Source of the DNA: Pleodorina starrii
Taxonomy: Eukaryota; Chlorophyta; Chlorophyceae; Chlamydomonadales; Volvocaceae
DNA: 64,000 nt
Reading direction: 5' to 3'
Assembly (NCBI GenBank): GCA_030267565.1
Contig: BRXU01000026.1
Location: forward strand, 558,001 to 622,000
The first letter of the stretch is position 1. Every line of letters begins with the position of its first letter. Both the position numbers and the translations under genes were made by a program. Below are positions 1 to 11,200 of the stretch, piece after piece. Below the pieces are notes generated by a model. It did not search any database, was not told the DNA's origin, and worked only from the letters and a program-made list of their open reading frames with translations.

Positions 1-1101
1 AGCGGGGGTCGAAAAACGCGTACGGCGAACAGCTGCTTAATGGCACCACCACCACTGACCTGAGCCTGCAGCTAAATTTGTGCCGTGCAGACCCTTTGCC
101 GGCCCCCCCACCCCATCCAAAAAAACCGCACACATCGCCACCAACATCAAGCGCAAACAACAAGCCAACATAAAGGAAAAAGTCCAAGCAAACTGTGAGA
201 AACTTGGAATCTCGGCATGGCCTTCGCCATGCCCTCGAAACCCGCCTACTCCTACTCTCGAGACTGCCTGCGCCGGGTCAAACGCTTCACTCTACTCCGA
301 CCGCCGGTTCTCTACCTGTGCCGCATTCCGCATCAACCCATATCCAGAAATCGCGCTCCGCTGCGCTGTGCCGGGCGCCTCCATCCACACGCGCGCCGCC
401 CGCCGCTCGCCACTTCCCAAAGCCTGTCACGACGCGCGACCTGCACACCGTGTATCACGAGGCGGCGCACCGGACTGCCCACCGTCCACTGCCAGCCATC
501 AAACAAACGGCCCCCAAAAGGAGGTCAGCCTGCGCCCCTGATACGATAATGTTCACGGGCCCCGGCCTATACGTGGATAACCCCCCACCCACCCACCCAC
601 CCCAGACCGCTCGTCGCAACGTCCATCACCCTGAGCGGCCCACATCCATGGGTCGTGAGCCCCTGGCCGCTCGTCGGGCCTCCCAACATCGAAGGTCACC
701 GAGCTGGCGAGCTGGCCAAGGGCGGTCTTGGCTGAGGACCTTCGGACGGATCTCACCACCCAGTCAACCCCACACCCACGTCCCCTACGTCCTACCCCAA
801 GCCCCCAACCCCAATCCCGCCTTTGGTAGCGCCTTTATCGCACTCGTGGCGTTACCGTCTTCTTCAGCGCGAGCCCCATCCAGGCCGATGATCCGTGTTG
901 TCGATCGTCTGCCCGCTTATTCAATCCCTTCTCCCTACCCCCAGGGGAGGCGAAAAACTCTGAAGGTCGTTGGACGTGTACCGCTGAAGCGCTGCCGCCC
1001 AGGCCGCTGCCGCCAAACAAAATTTCGCGGCAAGAAGCCGCGGGGCACGGCGGCGTGCATGCTGTGTGTGTCACGTGTGTAGACTGTTCTAGACGCAGCA
1101 C
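1..1101. other. Spacer downstream of gene B, no supported gene
   Basis: This stretch follows the stop codon of gene B, so its right part is probably that gene's 3' untranslated region. Open frames exist on both strands, but they overlap each other, lack coding-like composition and have no splice pattern. A run of CCCACC units lies near 583-604. The segment near 545-585 is a loose inverted match to 6865-6905. I saw no TGTAA polyadenylation motif on the minus strand here. Confidence 0.4.
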
Positions 1102-4100
1102 CTAATTGCCGCCAACGACGTTGCTGCTGCTGCCGGCGGCGCCGCCGCAGTCCATGCCAGCCGAGACGGCCTTGATGCTCTCCAACAGCTGACGGAACAG
1201 CCCCGCCAGCTCCTCTTCCGGCGGCGCGGAGCTGTACGACTCGTCCTGCCGCTGCAGCCACCCGTAGCCATCGCGCTCGCCGCCGACAGCGCCGCCGATA
1301 CTGCCGTACATTCCAGACCGCGGCGACGCCGGCAGCGGCATCGGGCTGGCGGCGGCGGAGCCCCACGCGAAGGTGGGGTTCACGAAGACGCCCTGCGCGC
1401 CGCGGCCGCCGCGCTCCAGGGAGACGCGCGACGGGACCGGCGGCGGCATCGGCGGCAGCATCGGCGACGGCACCGGCGAGACGTCCGAGCTGGCACCGCC
1501 GTCGCCCGATTGCAGTGAGCTCACTCGCCGGTCGCGCGGCCCGGCGCCGCCGGTGGACCGTCCGCCGGCGCGCGGCGAGCTGCCGCCAACGTCGAAGCTC
1601 GACAGCGAGAGTGTACCCATGACGGGGTGCAGGGCGGAGAAGGTCATGCCGGAGGAGCCAGGGGACCAGGGACCAGCGGCGGCGCCGGTGGAAGCGCCTC
1701 CGGCGCTTGCGCTACGTCCGGCGGCGGTGGTTGGGTTGGGCGCCGCCTCCGGCGGGCTGCTGCTGCGGCTGCCGCCGCTGCCAAAGCTGGGCAGCGGCGG
1801 CAGCAGGGCGCCGCCGCCGCTGGGCTGCGGAGACGCCGACGCGCGTGGGGTGCTGCGAGGCGTGCGGGCAGGTTGTTTGCCGGTGAGGGAGGGTCGCGGG
1901 GAGGGCCGTTACGGGACGTGGCAGCATGTCAGGGTGCCTGGCCGAGAGGGCTGCAACGGCGGAGGCCTGGTACCGCACAACCGCAGCGCAAAGCCAGGGG
2001 TGGGAACTTCCTTGCAGAGGCTCGCAGACTAAAGACAACGCCGAACCCAGGAACCCCACAAGCCCAAAGACCAAAGACCAAGTCAACTCACCGCATCAGC
2101 GCCGCCTCCAGCTTGGGTTGCACGTCCTGCAGCAGACGGAACAGGTTCGACAGCTGCCGGGGCGGACAGCTGCTGGTTCCGGAGCTCGACGCAGGGGCAG
2201 TGGCCATCGGCGTGCTGGCCTGAGACCTGGCAGACGCAAGGCCTACCGTATTACAAAGCCCGCCAGCCGGCTCAGGAACAGTGGCACCAGCACCAGCAGC
2301 AGCAGGAGGACCGGCGGCGGCGGCGGCCGCCTGCGAGGCCGGCACGGCGGGCTCTGGCGCAGAGCTGCCCCGGAAATCGCTCGAGGCCTCACTGATGCTT
2401 GCGGCGGGCTCCGCGGCGGTGGCGGCAGCGGACGGTGCCACAGATGCGCCACAGATCGCCGGAGCGGCGGCGCCGTCCGCGGGCAGCGGCTCCGCGACCG
2501 GCTGCGGCAAGTCACCTCCCTGCGGCGGCGGTGTAAGGGTGAGGGGCGGGGTGTGAAAACAACGATGAGGCGGTGGGGTCTAGGGATGGTAAGACTGGTC
2601 GAGACCAGGAGATGAAAAGGAAGTCTGTGGCACGGAGGGGGTGCGGTGGCGGCGGCGGCGGGAGCGCGGGGGTTGGCCCCACCACGCCAGGACATGCTCC
2701 TCGGCGTCTCCCTCTCCCTCTCTCCCACGCCTTTCTCTCCCACGTCCCACCTTGGACGATTTGGCGATCCTCTTGACCAGCAGCGAATTGACCTCCCGCA
2801 GCTTCTGAGCCGCGTCCTGCAGGGATAATAATAAAGACGAGACCGCGGCGGAAGGACGGGAGACGGGGAATCAGGAGGAGTGAACTGCGTGCTTGGACGG
2901 GGGAGGAGGAGGCGCTGATGGTCGGGCGGCTTGGAAACGGGGAAGCGGGTCAGGTCGACCCACCCATTGGATGAATCGGGAAGCAGAGCAGCGCGGTGGA
3001 GGACTTTTAGGGTTTTGGGTTTTAGGGTTTTGGGATGTAGGGTTGTACCCGTGCTGCATGCTACCACCAGGAGGAGGAGGAGGAGGAGGAAAGGGCATCC
3101 GTCAATCAGTCCTTCCATCCCTTCCGGCCGGACTCCCAAACAGCAACTCACAAACGCGAGAACCGCAACTACCCGCCATGCCTGCTCATGAGGGAGCCAC
3201 CGATTGGGTGTGGTGTGGGTGTGTGGTGGTGGGAGAGGTTCTGCTAGTAGCTCGCGACCCAACGCCCACTTCCACGCCTGCCTGCCTGCCTTCGTCCACC
3301 CTTTTCCCTGTTCCGCGCACCTCCGCCGCCGCCAGCTGCTGGCACTTCTCCTCCAACCGCTTCTGCAGGTCGCAGCAGTCCACCGTCTTGGCGTGCACAC
3401 GAGCCAGCACGTCGTCGCACTGCAGAGCAGAGCAGAGCAGGAGGCACAGGGAGGCACAGGGAGACACAGGGAGGCACGAGGAGGGACAGGGAGGCACAGG
3501 GAGGGACAGGGAGGCAGACGAGGTTTACAGGAGGCGTTTCCTAAAGCGAGGGCTTTGTGGCAGACGGGGCACGCTGGTGCCAGACGGCTTGCTTCTCATG
3601 CGCAGGCAGCTAGGCACGTGTAGTGAAGTGTATGACGTGATGCAAGGGAGTCGTCGTACAGGAAACCTACGGCAGCTCGGCAGCACATGCCGCCGTAGCG
3701 TACCTGGCGGCGGCGGTGCTCCAGTTGGGCCTTTTGGCGGCCGACCTCCGACGTCGCCTCCTGCAGCGAAGCCCGCAGCCGAGTTGCCTCCACCTCCGAT
3801 GCCGCCATCTTCTCCGTCGTCTCATGTAGCGAGGACCGCAGCTGTGCCGCCTCCGCCTCCGCTGCCGCCCGCCTATCCGTGGCCTCCTGCAGCGAAGCCC
3901 GTAGTTCAGTCGCCTGCTCCTCCAATGCCACCATCTTCTCCAACGCCTGCTGCAGAGATGCCTGGCGTCCAGTCGCTTCCGCCCCCAAGACCTCCTGCCG
4001 CTCGGTCGATTCCTGCAGTGAAGCCCGCAGCTGCACCACCTCCGCCTCAAACGCCTCGCGCCGCTCAGCCGCTTCCTGCAGGGCCGCGCGCAGCTGCGTC

Positions 4101-6566
4101 GTCTCCACTTCTGCCTCCGCCCGCCTATCCGCGGCTTCCTGCAGCGAAGCCCGTAGTTCAGTCGCCTCCGCCGCCAAAGCCTCGCGCCGCTCAGCCGCGT
4201 CCTGAAGGGATGCGCGCAGCTGTGCCGCCTCTGCCTCCACCTCCGCCCGCCTATCCGCGGCCTCTTGCAGTGAAGCCCGCAGCTGCACCACCTCCGCCTC
4301 AAACGCCTCGCGCCGCTCAGCCGCTTCCTGCAGGGCCGCGCGCAGCTGCGTCGTCTCCACTTCTGCCTCCGCCCGCCTATCCGCGGCCTCCTGCAGCGAA
4401 GCCCGTAGTTCAGTCGCCTCCGCCGCCAAAGCCTCGCGCCGCTCAGCCGCGTCCTGAAGGGATGCGCGCAGCTGTGCCGCCTCTGCCTCCACCTCCGCCC
4501 GCTTATCCGCGGCCTCCTGCAGCGAAGCCCGCAGCTCAGTCGCCCGCTCCTCCCAGGTGTCCCTCTCCTGATAGGCTTGGCCCAGCAGGGCGTTGGTCGT
4601 CTCGGCATCAGCCTGCGGAGTGACAGCAGGGATTTTTAAAAGAAGATACCGCAGAGGAGAAGATACCGCAGGGAGAAACGGACGGACAGACGGAGACACC
4701 GGAGGGAGCCCACGCGCTCAGCGCAGACCGGATACTGCTGGCCAAGGGGTCAGACCCGCGGCTCTCGGGATGCGTCCAATTCAGACCTTCGCCCTGTCCT
4801 CCTTGCAAACCCAGCCCCAGCCACATACACTCGTCCCGACCGTTGAAAATATTGCCGGGCCTTTTCGCGAACGCCGCGTCCTTTTATACCGCTGCGGCTT
4901 TCATTTTCTATTATCCCCCAACCGGCCGTCCCTCCTCTCTCCTACGTCCGTCAGCGTGACAGCTTGCCTGTTTAGGCTACGGCATCATACCCTTCCACGT
5001 CCTTCCCACCTGCAATCCGTTCATGTCCTCGAGGGTCTCGTCCAAAGTGGCGGCCATCTGGGTTTGGAAAGACGGGCAGACGGGGGCCCACACAGCCAAA
5101 GGGACCCGGTAGGTAAGTGTCAGGAGGCGGCAACACGAATCGAATCAGCGTTGAGTCTAGGCCCAGGGTTAGGGAAGCCGTAAACTGATGACTGCGGCAA
5201 ACTTCGGTTTCCCAGAAACACCACCATCCAGGGGCCATCCAGGGGGCGACGTGAGGACGGGGCAGCACGCATAAGGGAAGCCACTCACCGACACATTCCC
5301 CACCACGGGCGGTCGCCGACGTCCCTCCGCTACGGTATCGTTTGCATTACCCACCACGTGCGGGTATGCCGCAATCGCCTTTCTCGTGCCCTTGACCCCT
5401 CCATGCCGTCCTTGGGGTTCCCCGCCCTCCGGGCTCCGGCCCGCCGCCCCCGCCCACCCACCCAACCACTACACCCACCCGCCCGCACTCGGCCTCCGCC
5501 ACCTCCGCCCGCTGCGTCAGCGCCGCCACCTCCGCAGTCGCCGCCTTCAGCCGCACCGCCAGCTCGCCCTCCCGGCCGCCCACCTCCACAAGCTGCGCCT
5601 CCAGCGCCTCCACCTTGGCACGCCAACGTGGCAACATGATGGGCGCGTTGGCGTTTTGACGTCGCGGCAACGCAATGGGCGTTCCGGGGCAGAGCGAGGG
5701 CGATGGAGGCGTGTGTTCACGAGCGCCGGCGCGTATGGCGAGTGTATGATGCGTGTGCGTATTGGTGCGCGTGTACACGCGTGAGCGAACGGGCGGCCGG
5801 CCAGGGCAGGTACAGTGGTTACTGGGAGCGAGTGGCCGGGCAGGGCAGGCCCCGAACAGGCTACACGTGCTGCCATTTTCATACGCGGATGGGGAGAGCT
5901 GGATCTGCCTTTACCGCCCCATGCAGACGTGAGGGCGGAGGGAGGGGCGAGAGCTGCGCTCGTGCGGCCTACGGATAGGGCGGACCGGTGGACGCGGCAC
6001 GCAGCGGTGATGAACCGGCTGGCCATGCCGCGGAGGGTGCGTGTTCGCGTGTGTGCGTGTGTTCAGCTGCTGGGCCATTCCTGACCTGCAAGGGCACCGA
6101 CTCCGACTCCCGAGGCTCACACCTCAGCCACCCACCCAGGTACCTGCTTCGCCGCCCTCTCGCACTGCGCCCGGGCCACCTCCGCTCGCGCCTCCGCCTC
6201 CCCATGCGCCCGCCGCAGCTCCTCATGCTGCCTCTGCAGCTCGCCGCGCGCCGCCTCCGCCTTCTCCCTCGCCTCCTCCAGCTCCTCGCACCTCGCCTCC
6301 GCCTCCCCACGCGCTGCCACCAGCCCCTCACACGCCTCCCGCGCCGCCTCCAACGCCGCAGTCATCTCGCCCAGCGCCGCCTCCCGCGCCGCCTCCGCCG
6401 CCTCCATCTGCCCCTGCAGCTCCTCCAGCTGCGCCTGCGCCGCCTCGAACTCCGCCGCCAGAGCCGTGTGGTTGGCCAGCAGCGTGTCGTTCTCCGAAAC
6501 CAGAGCCTCGTTGCGCGCCACCAAGGCCTCGCTGGCGGCAGACACGCGGACCAGCTCCGCAGACAC
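1102..6566 (-). CDS. Gene B: coiled-coil protein, 8 exons recovered, 5' end missing
   Basis: Exons in coding order are 6144-6566, 5479-5613, 5010-5057, 3704-4612, 3321-3419, 2751-2816, 2092-2519 and 1102-1852. Each is bounded by AG and GT on the minus strand. The phases agree at every junction, including a split Arg codon between 2092 and 1852, and give 952 residues plus a TAG stop. The first exon is a heptad-rich Ala/Glu/Arg helix, and the fourth holds 13 copies of a 21-residue coiled-coil unit. The seventh is Ala/Pro-rich and the last Ser/Pro/Gly-rich, with an acidic helix near the C-terminus. No start exon was found above 6566. Either a short upstream exon is missed, or these exons belong to an alternative transcript of gene A, whose terminal exon lies just upstream. 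The family was not recognised; a structural or scaffold role is inference. Confidence 0.65.
3005..3042 (+). repeat. Interstitial telomere-like repeat
   Basis: Two copies of TTTTAGGG alternate with TTTTGGG, giving a 15-base period, followed by a decayed ATGTAGGG. TTTTAGGG is the Chlamydomonas-type telomere unit. It lies within the intron between the sixth and fifth exons of gene B. It is too short to indicate a chromosome end. Confidence 0.5.
3441..3520 (+). repeat. 10-bp minisatellite (GAGGCACAGG) in gene B intron
   Basis: Eight tandem copies of a 10-base unit close to GAGGCACAGG, with a few substitutions. They lie just upstream (minus-strand sense) of the exon at 3321-3419 and do not interrupt coding sequence. 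Confidence 0.8.
3722..4540 (-). repeat. 13 coding copies of a 63-bp (21-residue) coiled-coil unit
   Basis: Within one exon of gene B the protein repeats every 21 residues, exactly three heptads, on the pattern (T/A/V)(E/Q)LRASLQEAADRRAEAE.. with Leu at the core positions. A higher-order 252-base block of four units is almost perfectly duplicated (about 3974-4225 and 4226-4477), so recent expansion is visible at DNA level. The opposite strand is open and reads as a Pro-rich protein, a by-product of the unit being a multiple of three. Confidence 0.85.
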
Positions 6567-8269
6567 CTGTACGTACTTGCACAGGTGGGGCAAAAAATGA
6601 TACCGCAGCGGAGACGGAGACGGCGTTAGCGGTGGGGCAGGTGGGTAAGTTGGTATCCGTGTTTGTTGTTTGCTTGGTTTCAGACGTTTGTGTACGTGTG
6701 ATTGTGGGAAGGTAGCTCTGTCTGGCTGTCTGTTTGCTTGCTCGTTTGCGTGCCTGGTAGGGAAAGGAGAGGGTATCTCACATCGGGACGAGGTGTCGTG
6801 TGGTGTGTATAAGCGTGGGGGTGTAAAAGCGTGTGTGTGAAAGGGAGGCGCGTGGGCGGATGGATGCAGGGATTATCCACGTACAGGCCGGAGCCCGTAA
6901 ACGGTAACGCATCAGAAGAATGGTGGTTTGGGCGTCCACGGGTGGAGGGACATGCAAGGGCACATGGATGGGGAAAAGGCGGACGCCGGAACGAGGGGCA
7001 GCGATGCCGGGGTGCAGGAGTTCGGGTGCAAGCGCCGGTCCGCGACCGGAGCCGGTGCGGCTGTTGCTCTGCGGAGTGGAAGGGAAATCCGGTCACTGGC
7101 TCTGCAGAGTGCGGTACGAACTGTGTAGAGGCAATGTGTCGGTGAGCTACATACAAAGGAAGGCAGGCACACGGAAGGACCGCAGGCCTCAGGCTCTTGC
7201 CTTCCCAAATTCTGCCCGGAGAGCACTGCCCGGAGAGCACTGCAACAACATAATTGCTGCGCTGTGCCGTGCTGTGCGCGTATGCGTGCATGCGTGTTAC
7301 ACATCGAATGATGCGGTGAGCGGGTGGGGGTTGTGGGGCACATGCGATGAGCTCGAGGTCGTCGGGTTGGCCGGGTGGCGTGGGTGCGTCCTGGGCGCTG
7401 CCTCGCGACAGAGCGCGTACACGGCGCCCCCTCGGTGACCTCTGACCTGGACTGCAGTCGCCAGTCTCGCGCGGAGGAAAGAGGAGTACCGTATCACCCG
7501 ACCCAAGTGAAAACAGCGCACATGGTTGTATGAGGTCAAAGAAGAGCTAAATTGGAGCAGGATTGTGATCGACGCAGACGCATGCAAATTAACGTCACAC
7601 AGGACAAACGACACACACCGGGCACGGGTGCGGTGTGATCGTCCGCACGGACTCAGTACGGGCACTCAATAAAGAGACGCGCGGCCGAGTACACGGTTGG
7701 AGCGGCCGGCAAAGCGAAGGCGTGCGGCTCGTTCCCACAGTGAGCTGGTATGTGTGTGTGTGTCGTAAACCTTTGCTTGCTGCGTTTGGCTGCCCACGGC
7801 ACGCGTTTTGACATCCCCCCCCGCAAAAGGTAAGGCCGTAAGGCGATTGACCAACTATTGTACACGCTGTACAAACTCCACGGGTCTATGCATACAATGC
7901 AACATGTCGCGCTCGCGGCTGCCCCGCACATCCAGATCCAATTTCGGTGCGCCTCGCGATCACAGGCCGCTCTCGCACACACTGGGCCGGAGCCGTTTCG
8001 GCCCTCCTGTCGGCCCTCCTAGGCGAGGAATGCGTGCTGCCGACCAGACATGGTGCCGAGCAGCCGCACCCAAATTCGCACTGCGCGCAAACACACGCCT
8101 GCTTCGCTTTCGCGTTGAAATTGCAGCCACACTGTGCATGGCCCCAGCGCGCCAGGGCCCTACACGCGCGCTGCTCCCCTGTCATCACCCTGATTGCTCC
8201 TTGCCCTGTCATCCCGCCCGTTCTCCCTGAAGGGTATTCACGATTACCCCACGTTCCCCTGCGGACTCG
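6567..8269 (-). other. Probable 3' untranslated region of gene A and spacer to gene B
   Basis: This interval separates the stop codon of gene A (8270) from the first recognised exon of gene B (6566). No open frame here has coiled-coil composition or a consistent splice pattern. It probably contains the gene A 3' UTR, and possibly the promoter or first exon of gene B if that is a separate gene. In the second locus most of this stretch (about 6760-7330 and 7405-8345) is deleted. Confidence 0.4.
7297..7301 (-). terminator. Possible polyadenylation signal TGTAA for gene A
   Basis: TGTAA, the usual polyadenylation motif of volvocine algae, occurs on the minus strand about 970 bases after the gene A stop codon. 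It is the first instance I could find after that stop. A five-base motif is weak evidence alone. Confidence 0.25.
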
Positions 8270-11200
8270 TCATGCCCCGCCATCCCCGTAATCGTCGTGC
8301 GCCAAGTCGCTCCAAATGCCCTCCATATGCTGCGCGGGAGGCGGCGGCGCTGCCGCTGCCGCTTGTGCGTTGGTGCCCTCCCACCCCACCGCGTCTCGCC
8401 AGTTGGGGACCGCTGTGCGCTGTGTGATATCACTTGGGAAAACGCCCCCTACCGCCGCCAGCCCCAGACCCAGTCCCGTCCCATCATCGGCGTGCGGATC
8501 ACCCCGCAGCACAGGCGGCGGCGCAGCCAGGCCGCGGCGTGGCACCCCGGCCACTTGCCCGGCATCGCCCGCCGCGGCCGCGGGGTGTGCCCGGGGCAGC
8601 GGCAGCGGTGAGGCCATGACGCCGCTGACCGGGGTCCCGGGAAGAGACTCGCTCCCCGACCAGGAGGACGACTCCCTCATGGTGGGCTCAAACAGTGCAA
8701 TATGGGACGGGTTCGCGCCGCTGACGGCCGGCGCAAAGAGGAGGTGGTGGGATGGCCCGGGCCCGGCGCACAGGCCAGCGGGCAGGGAGGAGAAGCCGCC
8801 ACCGGCGCCGCCGTCAGTGGGGCCTGCGGCCGGCGGGGCGGCCTGGCGGGTATGGGGCCCACCGCCGGAGGCGGTGGTGCTGCGCCCTCCAGCCGATATG
8901 ACCGAGATCTGCGGTGGCTGCCTGACCGGCGTGACGTCAGCCGCTGGCGACAGCCGGGGTGGCGATGGTGGTGGGATTGAAGGCGACGAGTCGGCGCTGC
9001 CGGGGGTGCCGTGGCCTCTCGGCATCAGGCGTGCGCGGCCCAGCATCTCAGCCAGGGCCTGGTCGCTGGCGGGCGAAGACTCGTTGCGGGAGGTCGACGG
9101 CGTGGAGAAGAGGGCGGAGCCGAAGGCGCCGGGGCTGTCCGCGTGGAACCGCTTCGCCGGCCCCTCCCAGGAGCCAACCCCAGACCACAACAACGATCCG
9201 GCCTCGGCGGCCTCAGCCGAAGCGCGGGGCGACCCAAATGGTGGTGGTGGTGGCGATGGTGGTGGAGCGTTGGAAGCAGCTTTTCGCGCGTTCGTGTTCA
9301 AGTTCAAGTTCAGGAGCAGGTTCGGGGCCGTGGTGTTGCGGCGGACGTTCCGTCGGGAGAGGTACGGCAACAGGCCCTGCGGCGCCAGCCCGCGAGTTGG
9401 GCAGCAGCAACGGTTTGGGAAAAGACTGCACTGCACTGCACTAGTAGCTTGGTGGATGAATGCGAGGTGCAAGGTCCCAAGGGAAGAAGGCCGTTGACCG
9501 CGGAGCGTCGGCGCCAGCCGATCCACCTGCCTGCCTGCCAGCCAGCCTCAAGAGCCGCTCTCACAAACGCCCCCCCTCCTCTCCCCATCGACCCCCCTCC
9601 TCCTCTGGGGTTGGTCGGCGGCGACGCGGCCGCGCGCTCGTTTTATTTCTGCTGGAGATATCAGGTAATACTCAGGTAATATCCCAGGTAACTGCGTTGC
9701 GTTCCCTCGTCCCGGGCCGTTTTAATTACTCCCCATCGCCCCTCCCCCCTCCCCACCTGCTCCAGCTCGCCCCTGCTGGTCTCGACTTCCGTCATGAGAC
9801 TGGCCTTGCTCTCGGCACTGACCTGAGGGGAGGAGACGGAGACATAGGGGGAGGGGGAGGTCAAGACTCAAGAGTGAACCCTGACCCGCGTCATTGGGGA
9901 TGGTCACGAGTCAAGAAAGAGGGGTGGGTGGGGTGGGGGGACTGCAGGACACAGTCAGGAGGTACATGCGGAAAGGGGGGGGGTCAGCGATGCGCTCCAG
10001 AGGACTCGAGGACTGCAGGACAGAAGCTGATCTGCAGCGCCAACGCCCAACTCGGCAGCGAGCCACGCAGCTAAGGGAGAGAGGGGGAAGGGCTGACGGA
10101 GGGCAGGTTAAGGGCCCAGCAACCGACATTGAGGCGAGGGGAGCGGGGGGCGCTGAAAGGGGGGCCCCGCATGCTTTTGGCCCCGCTTGACCTATATCAC
10201 GTTTACCACCCTCGCCCCCTCACCCCAAACACGCTGACGCGACCCTAAGCCTGCAACCGCGCAGGTGGAGTGGGATGAACCCCCCGTTCCCTCGCCCGCC
10301 TGTCCCAAAATCACTGCTGGCATCATAAAACCACCATCCGGACCATGCACCGGACGCCGTGCTCGTCCCACATGCCGTACCCGCAGGTCGTCCTTCAAGG
10401 AGCCGAGCTGCGCGCGCAGCTCCGAGACCTTGCTGTTGACCGTCATGTGGTCCTCCTTCATCTTGTCGCACTGCTCCCGCAGCCCGTCCCGGTCCCGCTC
10501 CAGCGTGGCGCATTGGTCCCGGAGCTCGTCCCGCTCGTACTGCACCTTGCCGTACAGCTCGTTGAGCTCCGCACCATCCCGCTCCAGCATGTCGCAGCGG
10601 CCCGCCAGCTCGTCCCGCTGCAGCTGCAGCTTGCCGTACTGCTCCTTGAGCTCGTCCCGCACGTACTCCAACGCGCCGTACTGCTCCTTCAGCTCGTCCC
10701 GCTCGCGCTGCACAGCGCCGTACTGCTCCTTCAGCTCGTCCCGCTCGCGCTGCACAGCGCCGTACTGCTCCTTCAGCTCGTCCCGCTCGCGCTGCAGCTT
10801 GCTGTACTGTTCATTCAGCTCGTCCCATTGCAGCATTAGCGCGCTGTACTGCTCCTTCAGCTGGTCACACTCCGCCTGCAGCCTGCCGTACTGCTCGTTC
10901 ATCTCGTCCCGCTCCGCCTGCAGCCTGCCGTTCTGGTCGGTCAACTGGTCGCGCGTCAGCTCCAACGCGCTCCGATCCGCCAACAGGGCGTCCATCCTGC
11001 CGAAGCACACCCGGGGGAGGGGGGGTCGGGGAGTGATGAGCTCCTTTACATAACAATGAGACACTGCGGACGTTGTGGACCAAGCTGCTGCGGACGATAA
11101 GCCCGGGGGGGAGCTTTCTTACCCATTAGGGCGTTCAGAACAAGTGAGTCTCCGATAGAAACAGTCACCATGGTGCAACATGGCGCAAGCAAGCATCTTG

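Noticed and set aside
2893..4623. 576-residue plus-strand Pro-rich frame resembling a hydroxyproline-rich cell-wall protein
   Set aside because: It is the antisense of the 63-base coiled-coil repeats. The proline pattern ends exactly where the repeats end, and no signal peptide or splice structure supports it.
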